The translations under genes and the position numbers were made by a program. The notes beneath the pieces are model-generated. The model was not told the origin of the DNA and made no database searches. It saw only the letters and a program-made list of their open reading frames with translations. Positions 44,193 to 52,896 of a stretch of 64,000 nt of DNA are shown here, one piece after another; within the stretch, counting starts at the first letter, position 1; every line of letters starts with the position of its first letter. The stretch lies in contig CAJTUA010000008.1 in NCBI GenBank assembly GCA_910579615.1, positions 101,997 to 165,996 of the forward strand, in the 5' to 3' direction. This DNA comes from an uncultured Lachnospiraceae bacterium. GTDB lineage: Bacteria; Bacillota; Clostridia; Lachnospirales; Lachnospiraceae.

Positions 44193-45662
44193 GTGAAAAA
44201 TATTAAAATCGCTTACATCGGGGGCGGTTCAAAGGCGTGGGCGAGGGTATTCATGACAGATTTGGCACTTTCCGAGGGGATTTGCGGGGAAATTGCGCTC
44301 TATGATATCGACATCCCGGCAGCCGAGCTGAACAAGCGGATTGGTGCCCGGATTAATGAATCGCCAGATGCCGTTTCGGAGTGGGATTATCAGGTTTACA
44401 ACGAGATTGGCGACGCGCTTGACGGAGCGGATTTCGTGGCTTGCTCTATCTTGCCCGGCACATTCGATGAGATGGAGGGCGATGTCCATCTGCCGGAAAA
44501 ATACGGGATTTACCAGTCCGTGGGCGACACGGTAGGACCGGGCGGCATTCTGCGCGCCATGCGCACCGTGCCGATTTACGAGGGCTTTGCCCGCGCCATC
44601 CGGGAGCACTGCCCGGATGCATGGGTCATCAACCTCACAAACCCGATGACTGTCTGTACAAAGACGCTCTACGATGTTTTCCCAAAAATCAAGGCGTTCG
44701 GATGCTGCCATGAAGTGTTCCACGCGCAGGAATTCTTAGGCTGTGCGGCACACGAACTATTGGGGGTTCCGCGCCCGACGCGGCATGAAATACAGATTGA
44801 TGCCTGCGGGGTAAACCACTTTACATGGATTACCGAGGCAAATTACAAGGGAACGGATATGCTTGCCATCCTACCGGAATTTATTGACAGGTTCTATGAG
44901 AAAGGCTACTGCGAGCATCCCGGGGCAGTGCCGGACGATTTTCGCGGCAATCCGTTCCGCTATGGAAATAAAGTAAAAATGGATTTATTCCGGCGTTTTG
45001 GTGTCCTTGCGGCAGCGGGGGACCGGCATCTGGTTGAATTTATGAACAATTCCTGGTACATAAAGGATAAGCAGGACGCAAAAAAATGGCTGTACCACCT
45101 GACAACGGTAGATTACCGCAAGCAGGACCGCATCAACAAAATCAACCAGTCCCACCGCATTGCAGACGGGGAAGAACCGATTGCGGTAAAACACAGCGAC
45201 GAGGAAATTGTGGAGCTGATAAAGGCGCTGCTCGGTGTCATCCCGCCCATGGTTTCCAACGCGAACACGGTAAATGTCGGGCAGATGGCGGATATGCCGC
45301 TTGGCTCGGTTGTCGAGACAAATTGCGTATTTTCCAGGAACAGCGTGAAACCGATTGTCGCAAAGCCGCTTCCGGAAACGGTCAGCGCGCTGGTGCTGCG
45401 CAACGCTCAAAATATTGAAAATACCTATTACGGGATAAAGAACCGCGACTTGAACCGGATTTTTGAGGCTTTTGTCAACCAGCCGCTCTGTGCGGGGCTT
45501 GCGCTTGACGACGCGAGGGAACTGTTTGCGGATATGATAAGTGCAACAAAAGGATATCTGGAGCCGTATTTTCCGGTGCTTGAACTGGGGGATGGCATGG
45601 CAGTGGCACGCCGGGCAAAGTGTATGCCGGGCAGTGTCTGCGGTAAGGACAAAACAGTATGA
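44193..45662 (+). CDS. GH4 alpha-galacturonidase (LplD-like)
   Basis: A 489-aa family GH4 enzyme. The N-terminal Rossmann NAD+ site is KIAYIGGGSKAW, and the metal-binding Cys/His lie in FGCCHEVFH and GVNHFTW. GH4 enzymes use NAD+ and Mn2+ with a redox-elimination mechanism; the LplD branch cleaves alpha-galacturonides. It starts with GTG (44193) after AAAGGAGG, and its stop overlaps the AEC transporter start (ATGA). It would release galacturonate for UxaC. Confidence 0.9.
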   Translation: MKNIKIAYIGGGSKAWARVFMTDLALSEGICGEIALYDIDIPAAELNKRIGARINESPDAVSEWDYQVYNEIGDALDGADFVACSILPGTFDEMEGDVHLPEKYGIYQSVGDTVGPGGILRAMRTVPIYEGFARAIREHCPDAWVINLTNPMTVCTKTLYDVFPKIKAFGCCHEVFHAQEFLGCAAHELLGVPRPTRHEIQIDACGVNHFTWITEANYKGTDMLAILPEFIDRFYEKGYCEHPGAVPDDFRGNPFRYGNKVKMDLFRRFGVLAAAGDRHLVEFMNNSWYIKDKQDAKKWLYHLTTVDYRKQDRINKINQSHRIADGEEPIAVKHSDEEIVELIKALLGVIPPMVSNANTVNVGQMADMPLGSVVETNCVFSRNSVKPIVAKPLPETVSALVLRNAQNIENTYYGIKNRDLNRIFEAFVNQPLCAGLALDDARELFADMISATKGYLEPYFPVLELGDGMAVARRAKCMPGSVCGKDKTV

Positions 45663-46729
45663 CGGACGCATTTATTTTTGCCGCGAACGCCATTTTTCCG
45701 ATTATCCTGATGATTGTTCTGGGGTATCTGCTGAAAAGGTCGGGGATGCTGACCAAAAATTTTCTCGATGTCGGAAATAAGCTTACGTTCCGGGTGCTGA
45801 TTCCCGCATTGCTTTACTACAATGTTTACGGAATCGGCAGTTTAAAAGAGATTAATTTTACATTTGTATTGTACGGCGTTGTGGCGGTTTTGGTGATATT
45901 CTTTCTCGCCATCGCCATAACCTGTGCTTTTACGAAGGATAACGCAAAGCGCGGCGTGCTGATTCAGGCAATGTTCCGCTCGAACTACGCGATTATCGGT
46001 CTGCCGCTCGCCTCGTCGCTGTTCGGGGAGAAGGGTGCGGCGGCAGCGGGAATTATGTCCGCCTTCTGTGTGCCGCTTTTTAATGTGCTCAGCGTGGTTG
46101 CACTTACGGTGTTCCACGGGGAAAAGGCGCAGGAAGGGCAGCCTGCGCATGGCGCGGGAAATGGCACAGCGGGCAAAAGCCGCACACCGCACGCGAAGGA
46201 TAAAATTGACTTCAAAAAAATACTTGCCGGAATTATCAAAAACCCGCTGATTGTTGCAACGCTTCTTGGTCTTGTAACACTTGCCATCCGGGAATTCTTC
46301 GTGTATATGGGGATAGGCTTCCGGCTTGCGAATATCCAGTTTCTGTACAAATCGCTTGAGAATGTCAAATCCATCTGCACACCGTTTGCGCTGATTGTAT
46401 TGGGTGGAAGGTTTGAATTTTCGGCGGTATCGAAGCTGTGGAAGGAGATTGTCTTTGGCACGCTGATTCGCACGGTTGCGGTTCCGGTGCTTGGACTTAC
46501 CACTGCCTACCTGATTCGCAACCTGGTCGTTCCGAATTTCGGCGGCGAGCATTTTGCCACATTTATCGGGGTTTTTGCAACGCCCGTTGCAGTTGCAAGT
46601 GCGATTATGGCAAAGGAGATGGACGCAGATGATGAGCTGGCGGGGCAGCTGGTGGTATGGACGAGCCTTATCAGCACGGTGACGATATTTATCTATGTCA
46701 CAGTTTTGCGGGCAGCCGGGATATTTTAA
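45659..46729 (+). CDS. AEC-family (auxin efflux carrier-like) transporter
   Basis: A 356-aa membrane protein with about ten helices in two halves, split by a polar loop (~160-185, rich in Gly/Ala/Lys). Typical sequences are NKLTFRVLIPALLYYNV and RSNYAIIGLPLASSLFG. AEC carriers in bacteria move carboxylates such as malate. Here, coupled to GH4, it may move galacturonate or another uronate or organic acid. Direction and substrate are unknown. Confidence 0.88.
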   Translation: MTDAFIFAANAIFPIILMIVLGYLLKRSGMLTKNFLDVGNKLTFRVLIPALLYYNVYGIGSLKEINFTFVLYGVVAVLVIFFLAIAITCAFTKDNAKRGVLIQAMFRSNYAIIGLPLASSLFGEKGAAAAGIMSAFCVPLFNVLSVVALTVFHGEKAQEGQPAHGAGNGTAGKSRTPHAKDKIDFKKILAGIIKNPLIVATLLGLVTLAIREFFVYMGIGFRLANIQFLYKSLENVKSICTPFALIVLGGRFEFSAVSKLWKEIVFGTLIRTVAVPVLGLTTAYLIRNLVVPNFGGEHFATFIGVFATPVAVASAIMAKEMDADDELAGQLVVWTSLISTVTIFIYVTVLRAAGIF

Positions 46730-46830
46730 AATGGGACCGACACTATCCCACTGTCTTTCGGCGATGGGCCGTTCACCAGAGTTTTTAACAAATTTATAGA
46801 CCACAATAAAAAATATAGGAGGCAAATAAA

Positions 46831-47802
46831 ATGGACAACAAAAAATTTTTAGAGCAGATGGAGTGCACAGGAATTGTTCCGGTCATCAAACTTGAAAATA
46901 CGGATGACGCGGTGAATCTCGCGAAGGCGCTCTATGACGGCGGTATCCACTGCGCCGAGGTCACCTTCCGCGCGGCGGGCGCGGACAAGGTAATCTCTCA
47001 GATGGTACAGGCGTATCCGGATATGCTGGTTGGCGCGGGCACGGTTCTTACCGTGGAGCAGTGCGACAAGGCGATTGCGGCAGGCGCGAAATTCTGCGTT
47101 GCACCGGGCTTAAACCCGACCGTGGTAAAACATTGCCTTGACAAAGGGGTTCCGTTTACGCCGGGCGTTGCCAACGGCAGCCAGATTGAGCAGGCGATGG
47201 AACTGGGGCTTGATTTTGTAAAATTCTTCCCGGCGGAGCAGGCGGGCGGGCTTGCCTATATCAAGGCGATTGCCGCGCCGTACTCCTCGATGAAATTCAT
47301 GCCGACGGGCGGAATCAATGAGAATAATCTGAACAGCTATCTTGCATTTAAGAAAATTGTCTGCTGCGGCGGCAGCTGGATTGTGCCGGATGCCCTTGTC
47401 AAAGCGGGCAAATGGGAGGAAATCACAGCACTTTGCCGCTCGGCAGTCAATAAGATGCTTGGTTTTTCGGTTGCCCATATCGGTATCAACTGCGAAAATG
47501 AGGACGAGGCAAAGGCGACCACCTCGAATTTTGCAAAACTCTTCGGCTGGGAGCAGAAGGTCGGCAACAGCAGCGTTTTTGCAGGCAGCTACGTCGAGTG
47601 CATGAAGACGCCGTACAAGGGCGCAAAGGGGCATATCGCAGTGGCAACCAACAGTGTGCGCCGCGCGGCTTACCAGCTAGAGCATATGGGCGTTGCGCTT
47701 GATATGTCCACGGCAAAATACGATGCGGACGGAAGACTGACATTTGCATATCTGAAAGATGAATTCAGCGGCTTCGCGGTTCATCTGGTGGAGAAGAAAT
47801 GA
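46831..47802 (+). CDS. KDPG/KHG aldolase fused to a C-terminal VOC domain
   Basis: A 323-aa fusion. Residues 1-~210 form the class I KDPG aldolase: GIVPVIKLEN, the Glu in CAEVTFRAAGA, phosphate loop GAGTVLTVEQ, Schiff-base Lys in DFVKFFPAEQAGG and MPTGGINENN. It splits 2-keto-3-deoxy-6-phosphogluconate to pyruvate and glyceraldehyde-3-phosphate. Residues ~215-320 resemble a vicinal-oxygen-chelate (glyoxalase-like) domain (VAHIGINCENEDEA, GHIAVATNSV, FAVHLVEKK) with incomplete metal ligands. Normal aldolases are ~210 aa. Its overlap with the next gene suggests one translational unit. Confidence 0.9.
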   Translation: MDNKKFLEQMECTGIVPVIKLENTDDAVNLAKALYDGGIHCAEVTFRAAGADKVISQMVQAYPDMLVGAGTVLTVEQCDKAIAAGAKFCVAPGLNPTVVKHCLDKGVPFTPGVANGSQIEQAMELGLDFVKFFPAEQAGGLAYIKAIAAPYSSMKFMPTGGINENNLNSYLAFKKIVCCGGSWIVPDALVKAGKWEEITALCRSAVNKMLGFSVAHIGINCENEDEAKATTSNFAKLFGWEQKVGNSSVFAGSYVECMKTPYKGAKGHIAVATNSVRRAAYQLEHMGVALDMSTAKYDADGRLTFAYLKDEFSGFAVHLVEKK

Positions 47803-48635
47803 TGCGGCTGTTTATCCGCGCCCATGACCTGGGGGTCACGGGCGCGGAAAGGGTAGCCGAGAGGCTCTGCGCGCTGGGGCTTGACGGTGTGCAGTTGGTT
47901 GCATACAAGGTGCTGCCGGATGTGGCATACGCGCCGGGGGCAATCGATGGTGCGCGTGCGGCACAGGTTTCTGCCGCACTTAAGGCAGCAGGGAAGAGCG
48001 TGCCGTTGCTTGGGGCATATTTTAACTGCGTCCATCCAAATGGGGAAAAGGTGAGGAACGGCATCGAGGTTTTCCATGATTACCTGCGGCTTGCGCATGA
48101 TTTCGGCTGTGACACCGTCGGCTCGGAAACAGGCTCGTGCAACGGTGACCCGTGGGTTTACCATCCGGATAACCGCACCGACGCGGCATTTGCAAGGGTC
48201 GTGGATACCTTTTCCGGGCTCTGCGATTACGCGAAGGATTACGGCGCATATGTTGGCATGGAAGGGGCGTTCGGGCATGTTTGCTATGATGTAAAATGCC
48301 TTGCAAGCGCAGTGAAGGAGATTGGGAGGGATAATATCCGGATTATTTTTGATTTGTATAATTATCTGGATGCGTCAAATATTGAAAAGCGCTACGATAT
48401 TCTTGCGGAAGGCCTGCAGACCTTTGGCGACCGGATTCATGTTTTCCACATCAAGGACTGTGTGGTGAAAGAAGATGGCTCGCTTGTGCAATGTGGTGTC
48501 GGGAAAGGGATTTTTGATTATTCGCGGATTCTTCCGGAAATAAAAAAGGTGTGCCCGGATGCGAACCTTGTGTTTGAGGGAACAGTCGGGGAGGATATCC
48601 CGGATGCCATCGCACATATCAGGGAGCGGCTGTAG
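47799..48635 (+). CDS. TIM-barrel sugar isomerase/epimerase (AP endonuclease 2 fold)
   Basis: A 278-aa xylose-isomerase-like barrel. The probable metal set is Glu in VGMEGAFGH, Asp in IIFDLYNYLD, His in VFHIKD and Glu in LVFEGTVGE. It begins in a 4-base overlap with the aldolase. Substrate is not determinable from sequence. In this pathway it could isomerise or epimerise a keto-uronate, perhaps substituting for the absent KduI. That is inference. Confidence 0.85.
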   Translation: MMRLFIRAHDLGVTGAERVAERLCALGLDGVQLVAYKVLPDVAYAPGAIDGARAAQVSAALKAAGKSVPLLGAYFNCVHPNGEKVRNGIEVFHDYLRLAHDFGCDTVGSETGSCNGDPWVYHPDNRTDAAFARVVDTFSGLCDYAKDYGAYVGMEGAFGHVCYDVKCLASAVKEIGRDNIRIIFDLYNYLDASNIEKRYDILAEGLQTFGDRIHVFHIKDCVVKEDGSLVQCGVGKGIFDYSRILPEIKKVCPDANLVFEGTVGEDIPDAIAHIRERL

Positions 48636-48720
48636 AGGAAAAATATCTCTCCGGCGCACAAAAACAAGGAAACCGAAGGAAAGCGCAAACAGCAAAAGTA
48701 AAAACCATAGGAGTAATATT

Positions 48721-49830
48721 ATGTCATATTTAACTTTGAGGGGAATCAATAAGATTTACCCGAACGGCTTCCATGCCGTTCACGATTTCAATCTTGAGAT
48801 TGAAAAGGGCGAATTTATCGTGTTTGTCGGCTCGTCCGGCTGCGGTAAATCCACCACTTTGCGAATGATTGCAGGGCTTGAGAATATCAGCAAGGGTGAT
48901 TTTTTTATTGACGGGGTCCGGGCGAATGAAAAAGGTCCGCGCGAGCGTGGTGTTGCCATGGTTTTTCAGAGCTACGCGCTTTATCCGCATATGTCGGTTT
49001 ACGACAACCTTGCATTTGGCCTGATGCTGCAGGGCGTCGATGAGGACGTGATTGAAAAGAAGGTATTAAACACCGCGAAAATCCTCGGGCTTACCGATTA
49101 CCTTGACCGGAAGCCGCGCGCGCTTTCCGGTGGCCAGCGCCAGAGGGTGGCGGTCGGGCGCGCGATTATCCGCAAGGTTAATATTTTCCTGATGGATGAA
49201 CCGCTCTCGAACCTCGACGCGAAGCAGAGGGTTACGATGCGCTCGGAAATCACGCAGATTCACCGCGAGACGGGCGCGACTACGATTTATGTAACGCACG
49301 ACCAGACGGAGGCCATGACGATGGCAGACCGGATTGTCGTGATGAAGGAGGGCTACATCCAACAGGTGGGAACCCCGCACGACTTGTATTTCAACCCGTC
49401 CAATATGTTTGTCGCGGGCTTTATCGGGGAGCCGCCGATGAATTTTATTGCCGGCAGGTTACAGGGCGGGAAAATCAATGTCGGAGCCACGCAGCTTGAT
49501 TTGGGCATGGTTGCGGATAAAAATGTCCTTGACAAGTACGAGGGCAGCGAAATTGCGTTCGGCTTCCGCCCGGAGGCAATCAAACTGGTCGGCAAAGAGG
49601 ACGTGCAGAATGCGTACAGGCTTACCGGCGAGGTGGAGCTGACAGAACTTTTGGGCGACAATACAAATGTCTACATGGATATCCAGGATGTAAAATCCAT
49701 CTTAAAGGTTGACCCGCACGACACGCCGGAAATGGATTCGAAACTGGAATTTGCGATTCCGTATGAGAGCGTTTACCTGTTTGACAAACAGACGGAGAAG
49801 CGGATTAAATTGAGGGAAACCTCAAAGTAA
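48721..49830 (+). CDS. Sugar ABC transporter ATPase (MsmX/UgpC-like) 2
   Basis: A 369-aa ATPase with Walker A GSSGCGKST, signature LSGGQRQRVAVGRA, Walker B FLMDEPLSNLDAKQ, His in THDQTEA and a C-terminal OB-fold domain. It is a second complete MsmX-like ATPase in the same locus, placed among catabolic genes with no permease nearby. Multitask ATPases of this class can serve several permeases encoded elsewhere. The start at 48721 (MSYLTLRGI) has AGGAG. Confidence 0.93.
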   Translation: MSYLTLRGINKIYPNGFHAVHDFNLEIEKGEFIVFVGSSGCGKSTTLRMIAGLENISKGDFFIDGVRANEKGPRERGVAMVFQSYALYPHMSVYDNLAFGLMLQGVDEDVIEKKVLNTAKILGLTDYLDRKPRALSGGQRQRVAVGRAIIRKVNIFLMDEPLSNLDAKQRVTMRSEITQIHRETGATTIYVTHDQTEAMTMADRIVVMKEGYIQQVGTPHDLYFNPSNMFVAGFIGEPPMNFIAGRLQGGKINVGATQLDLGMVADKNVLDKYEGSEIAFGFRPEAIKLVGKEDVQNAYRLTGEVELTELLGDNTNVYMDIQDVKSILKVDPHDTPEMDSKLEFAIPYESVYLFDKQTEKRIKLRETSK

Positions 49831-49981
49831 AACGAGGCGGTTTTGCGTAAAGCTGGTTTGCCTGGCTTTTTGCAGTGCCTTGTGCCAGGGGCAAGAAATA
49901 TCGGTATGCCGGGAAGTACAAAAAGCGTAGCGGGATGCCGGGGATTAAAATGCCGTTGAATACGGCGGAATGGGGGGAAAT

Positions 49982-51421
49982 ATGCAAGAATTAAACAGAA
50001 ATAATTTCAAGACGGGCGAGAGGCCAATCAAAATCCTTCAGTTTGGCGAGGGGAATTTCCTGCGCGCCTTTGTGGACTGGATTCTTCAAAATTTAAACGA
50101 CGCGGGCGTTATCTGCTCCGATGTTGCTGTGGTGCAGCCGATGCCGGTAGGGCGTGTAAAGGAACTTTCCGAGCAGGACGGTCTGTACACCGTCTGCCTT
50201 GAGGGCATCGACAAGGGGGAGAAGGTACAGAGCCGCCGTGTCATCGACGTGCTGCGCGATTTCATCAACCCGTTTGAGCAGTACGAAAAATATCTCTCCT
50301 ACGCAAAGAGCGAGGACCTGGAAATCATCATCTCGAATACGACCGAGGCAGGCATTGCGCTTGATTCCTCCGACACGGATTTTTCTGTCTGCCCGAAGAG
50401 CTTTCCGGGCAAGCTGTTAGCGCTGTTAAAGACGCGGTACGACCACTTCCACGGCGATATGGGCAAGGGGCTTGCCATCATCCCGTGCGAGCTGATTGAC
50501 TACAATGGCGACGAGCTAAAACGGGTTCTTCTGGAGCTTGCAAAAATCAACCATTTGGACGCGGATTTCGTAAACTGGATGACAACGGCAAACCATTTCA
50601 CAAGCACGCTCGTTGACCGCATTGTTCCGGGTTACCCGCGCGATACCGCAAAGGAAATCTGCGAGGAGACGGGCTTTGCCGACAACAATATCGTCAAGGG
50701 TGAGATTTTCCATCTCTGGGTGCTGCAAAAGGAAGCCTTTGTGCAGGAAAAGCTCCCGGCGGACAAATCGGGCTTAAACGTTATTTTTGCGGACGACATC
50801 ACGCCGTACAAGCAGCGCAAGGTTAAGATTCTGAACGGCTCGCACACCTCGATGGTGCCGGTGGCGTACCTGTGCGGGATTGACACTGTGCGCGAGAGCG
50901 TGACCGACCCGGATGTCGGGAAATTCGTGCAGGAGCTGGTGAATGATGAAATCAAGCCGACCATCGACCTGCCAAAGGATGAGATGGACGCGTTCGCGTC
51001 AAGCGTGATTGAGCGCTTTATGAACCCGTTCATCCGCCATGAGCTGATGTCGATTGCCTTAAATTCCACGACAAAATTCAAGACCCGCCTGCTTCCGACC
51101 TACAACGACTACCGCGAAAAATTTGGAAAATCGCCGAAGCATATCCTGTTCTCGCTCGCGTCGCTGATTGTATTCTACCGCGGGAAGCGCGGCAGTGAGG
51201 ATATCGCGTTAAACGATGCGCCGGAGTATCTGGAATTCTGGAAAAAACTCTGGGAGTCCGGGGAGGATTACACAGCAATGGCGCAGCGGGCGCTTGAAAA
51301 TGAAACACTTTGGGAGCAGAGCCTTGCGGTGGACGACAATGTGGCGCTGGTCGCAGGGTATATCGAGAATATTGTAAAGGACGGCGAGAGGGCGGCGCTG
51401 CGGGCGTTTCTTGCTTTGTAG
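49982..51421 (+). CDS. uxaB: Tagaturonate reductase (altronate oxidoreductase)
   Basis: A 479-aa polyol dehydrogenase of the mannitol dehydrogenase family. The NADH site is KILQFGEGNFLRAF and the catalytic Lys lies in KVKILNGSHTSMVP, as in UxaB. It reduces D-tagaturonate, made by UxaC, to D-altronate. The ATG at 49982 with GGGGGAAAT is preferred to 49970. Two genes of unknown function separate it from uxaA. Confidence 0.93.
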   Translation: MQELNRNNFKTGERPIKILQFGEGNFLRAFVDWILQNLNDAGVICSDVAVVQPMPVGRVKELSEQDGLYTVCLEGIDKGEKVQSRRVIDVLRDFINPFEQYEKYLSYAKSEDLEIIISNTTEAGIALDSSDTDFSVCPKSFPGKLLALLKTRYDHFHGDMGKGLAIIPCELIDYNGDELKRVLLELAKINHLDADFVNWMTTANHFTSTLVDRIVPGYPRDTAKEICEETGFADNNIVKGEIFHLWVLQKEAFVQEKLPADKSGLNVIFADDITPYKQRKVKILNGSHTSMVPVAYLCGIDTVRESVTDPDVGKFVQELVNDEIKPTIDLPKDEMDAFASSVIERFMNPFIRHELMSIALNSTTKFKTRLLPTYNDYREKFGKSPKHILFSLASLIVFYRGKRGSEDIALNDAPEYLEFWKKLWESGEDYTAMAQRALENETLWEQSLAVDDNVALVAGYIENIVKDGERAALRAFLAL

Positions 51422-51558
51422 ATGATACGTTCTGCACAGCCATAAGCGTTTATTAGACTGTTTTTTGAAATTCTGTTCCTGCAAAAAAAATGCTTTGGAA
51501 CGGCGCGGATAAATCAGGCTTTATGAAAGGGGCAAAGTGAAACTTGGAGACCGCGGAT

Positions 51559-52050
51559 ATGTTTGAAACCGGGATTGGTATCTATGAATCCCGTATTAGA
51601 ATGTTTGAATTTGGACTGAAAACAGGCGATTTACCGGAAAAGGAAATGATTAAAATTTTTGAGAGGGCGCTCAGTAAAATTGCCGGGGAAATCAATGATT
51701 CCCGCATCCCGAAAAGGCGGAAAATGAGTAAGAGTACCGGTCCGTTCGGCCGCCCGACTCCGGATGCACCTATGCCAGAATATGACCGTATCTATATTTA
51801 CGGCCATAGGCCCAGCAATCTGTTTTTGGAATTGTACCCCAATCAGGAGAAGAATGGGCGGGTAAAGTTTCCGGAGGAGGGAATTACCTGGAATTTGTAT
51901 GTTACCATTTTGCCGGACTATCCCAATCGGATGTCCGAGGAGGACCGCATCCAGGAGTTTGGCGGCAGGGTGATGCAGGAATTGTTCCGGACGCTTCCCT
52001 GTGAAAAAGTGCTTATAAAAGAATATGCCCCCGGCGAGAACAGGCTTTGA
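51559..52050 (+). CDS. Protein of unknown function
   Basis: A 163-aa soluble protein without recognisable domain. The N-terminal half is helical and charged; the C-terminal half (IYIYGHRPSNLFLELYPNQE) looks beta-rich. GGAG lies nine bases before the ATG at 51559; a TTG at 51544 is an alternative. It lies between uxaB and uxaA with another unknown gene, a context unlike sugar metabolism. Confidence 0.6.
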   Translation: MFETGIGIYESRIRMFEFGLKTGDLPEKEMIKIFERALSKIAGEINDSRIPKRRKMSKSTGPFGRPTPDAPMPEYDRIYIYGHRPSNLFLELYPNQEKNGRVKFPEEGITWNLYVTILPDYPNRMSEEDRIQEFGGRVMQELFRTLPCEKVLIKEYAPGENRL

Positions 52051-52131
52051 AGAAGCTGTCACTTCCGGTTTGTAAACTTGAAAAAATCCGTATCGGCAAC
52101 ACAGAGATACAAAAAAGGAGGTCAATTCACG

Positions 52132-52722
52132 ATGGAATATTCGGAAGATTCCGAGCGCCAGAAGACGGGTGTCCGCCCTCACCGAATCATTTTTGAGAAA
52201 GAGAACACCGAAAATACCTACATCACATGGGAGGACAAGATGAGGCCCCGCATCAGCCTGAAGGACGGCATCACCCAGGAGGAGTACCAGACCTTAGCTT
52301 CCCGGCAGGAGGAGATGCTGTCCCTGACAGAAGAAATTATCTGGAAGAACTACCTGGACCCCAATAGCGATGACCTCATGTCGGAAGTGGATTCCTTCCC
52401 CGATATCCGCTACCTCACCGGGAATTATTATGTGGGGGATATGTCTTATGGCTATATCTATCGCGACAAAGAATACAGAGCCTACCATATGAAGGCGGGG
52501 AGGCTGCGGCATAAGTACCACAACGGCAAAGAATGGTTGGAGAAATGGCTTCCATTGGACAGTCCGGAAATCACAAGGTATTACCAGATTTTTCTCGGTC
52601 TCCGCCTCACGGGTGACGAGAATGGCGAGGAGGAGGATTATATGGGGCTGGATTTGATTGCGGAGCTTGTAAAGCTGGACGACCCGATAGAATTTGAAAT
52701 CCTTTCCCATGATGTAATTTAA
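52132..52722 (+). CDS. Protein of unknown function
   Basis: A 196-aa acidic soluble protein preceded by AAAGGAGG. It shows many charged residues and a Tyr-rich middle (DMSYGYIYRDKEYRAYHM), and no known domain. It may belong with the preceding gene as an immunity-like or accessory cassette; this is a guess from size, composition and position. Confidence 0.65.
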   Translation: MEYSEDSERQKTGVRPHRIIFEKENTENTYITWEDKMRPRISLKDGITQEEYQTLASRQEEMLSLTEEIIWKNYLDPNSDDLMSEVDSFPDIRYLTGNYYVGDMSYGYIYRDKEYRAYHMKAGRLRHKYHNGKEWLEKWLPLDSPEITRYYQIFLGLRLTGDENGEEEDYMGLDLIAELVKLDDPIEFEILSHDVI

Positions 52723-52896
52723 TTTCGTTCGGCAGGTTTTGGCTTGTCGAAACGCGCAGACTTGCAAACGCTTTGTTTTGCAAGTTTTGCTGCCTGAAAA
52801 AAGGCTTTTGGAAAAAGAGGGATTGCTTTTTGGGGGAGGGCTTCCAAAAAGAAATAAGATGTGGGATAAAACAATATTTTTAATTGAGGTTATCGC

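Noticed and set aside
45842..46825. 327-codon minus-strand frame opposite the AEC transporter
   Set aside because: Very basic, Arg/His-rich translation typical of antisense frames; the plus strand encodes a coherent membrane protein.
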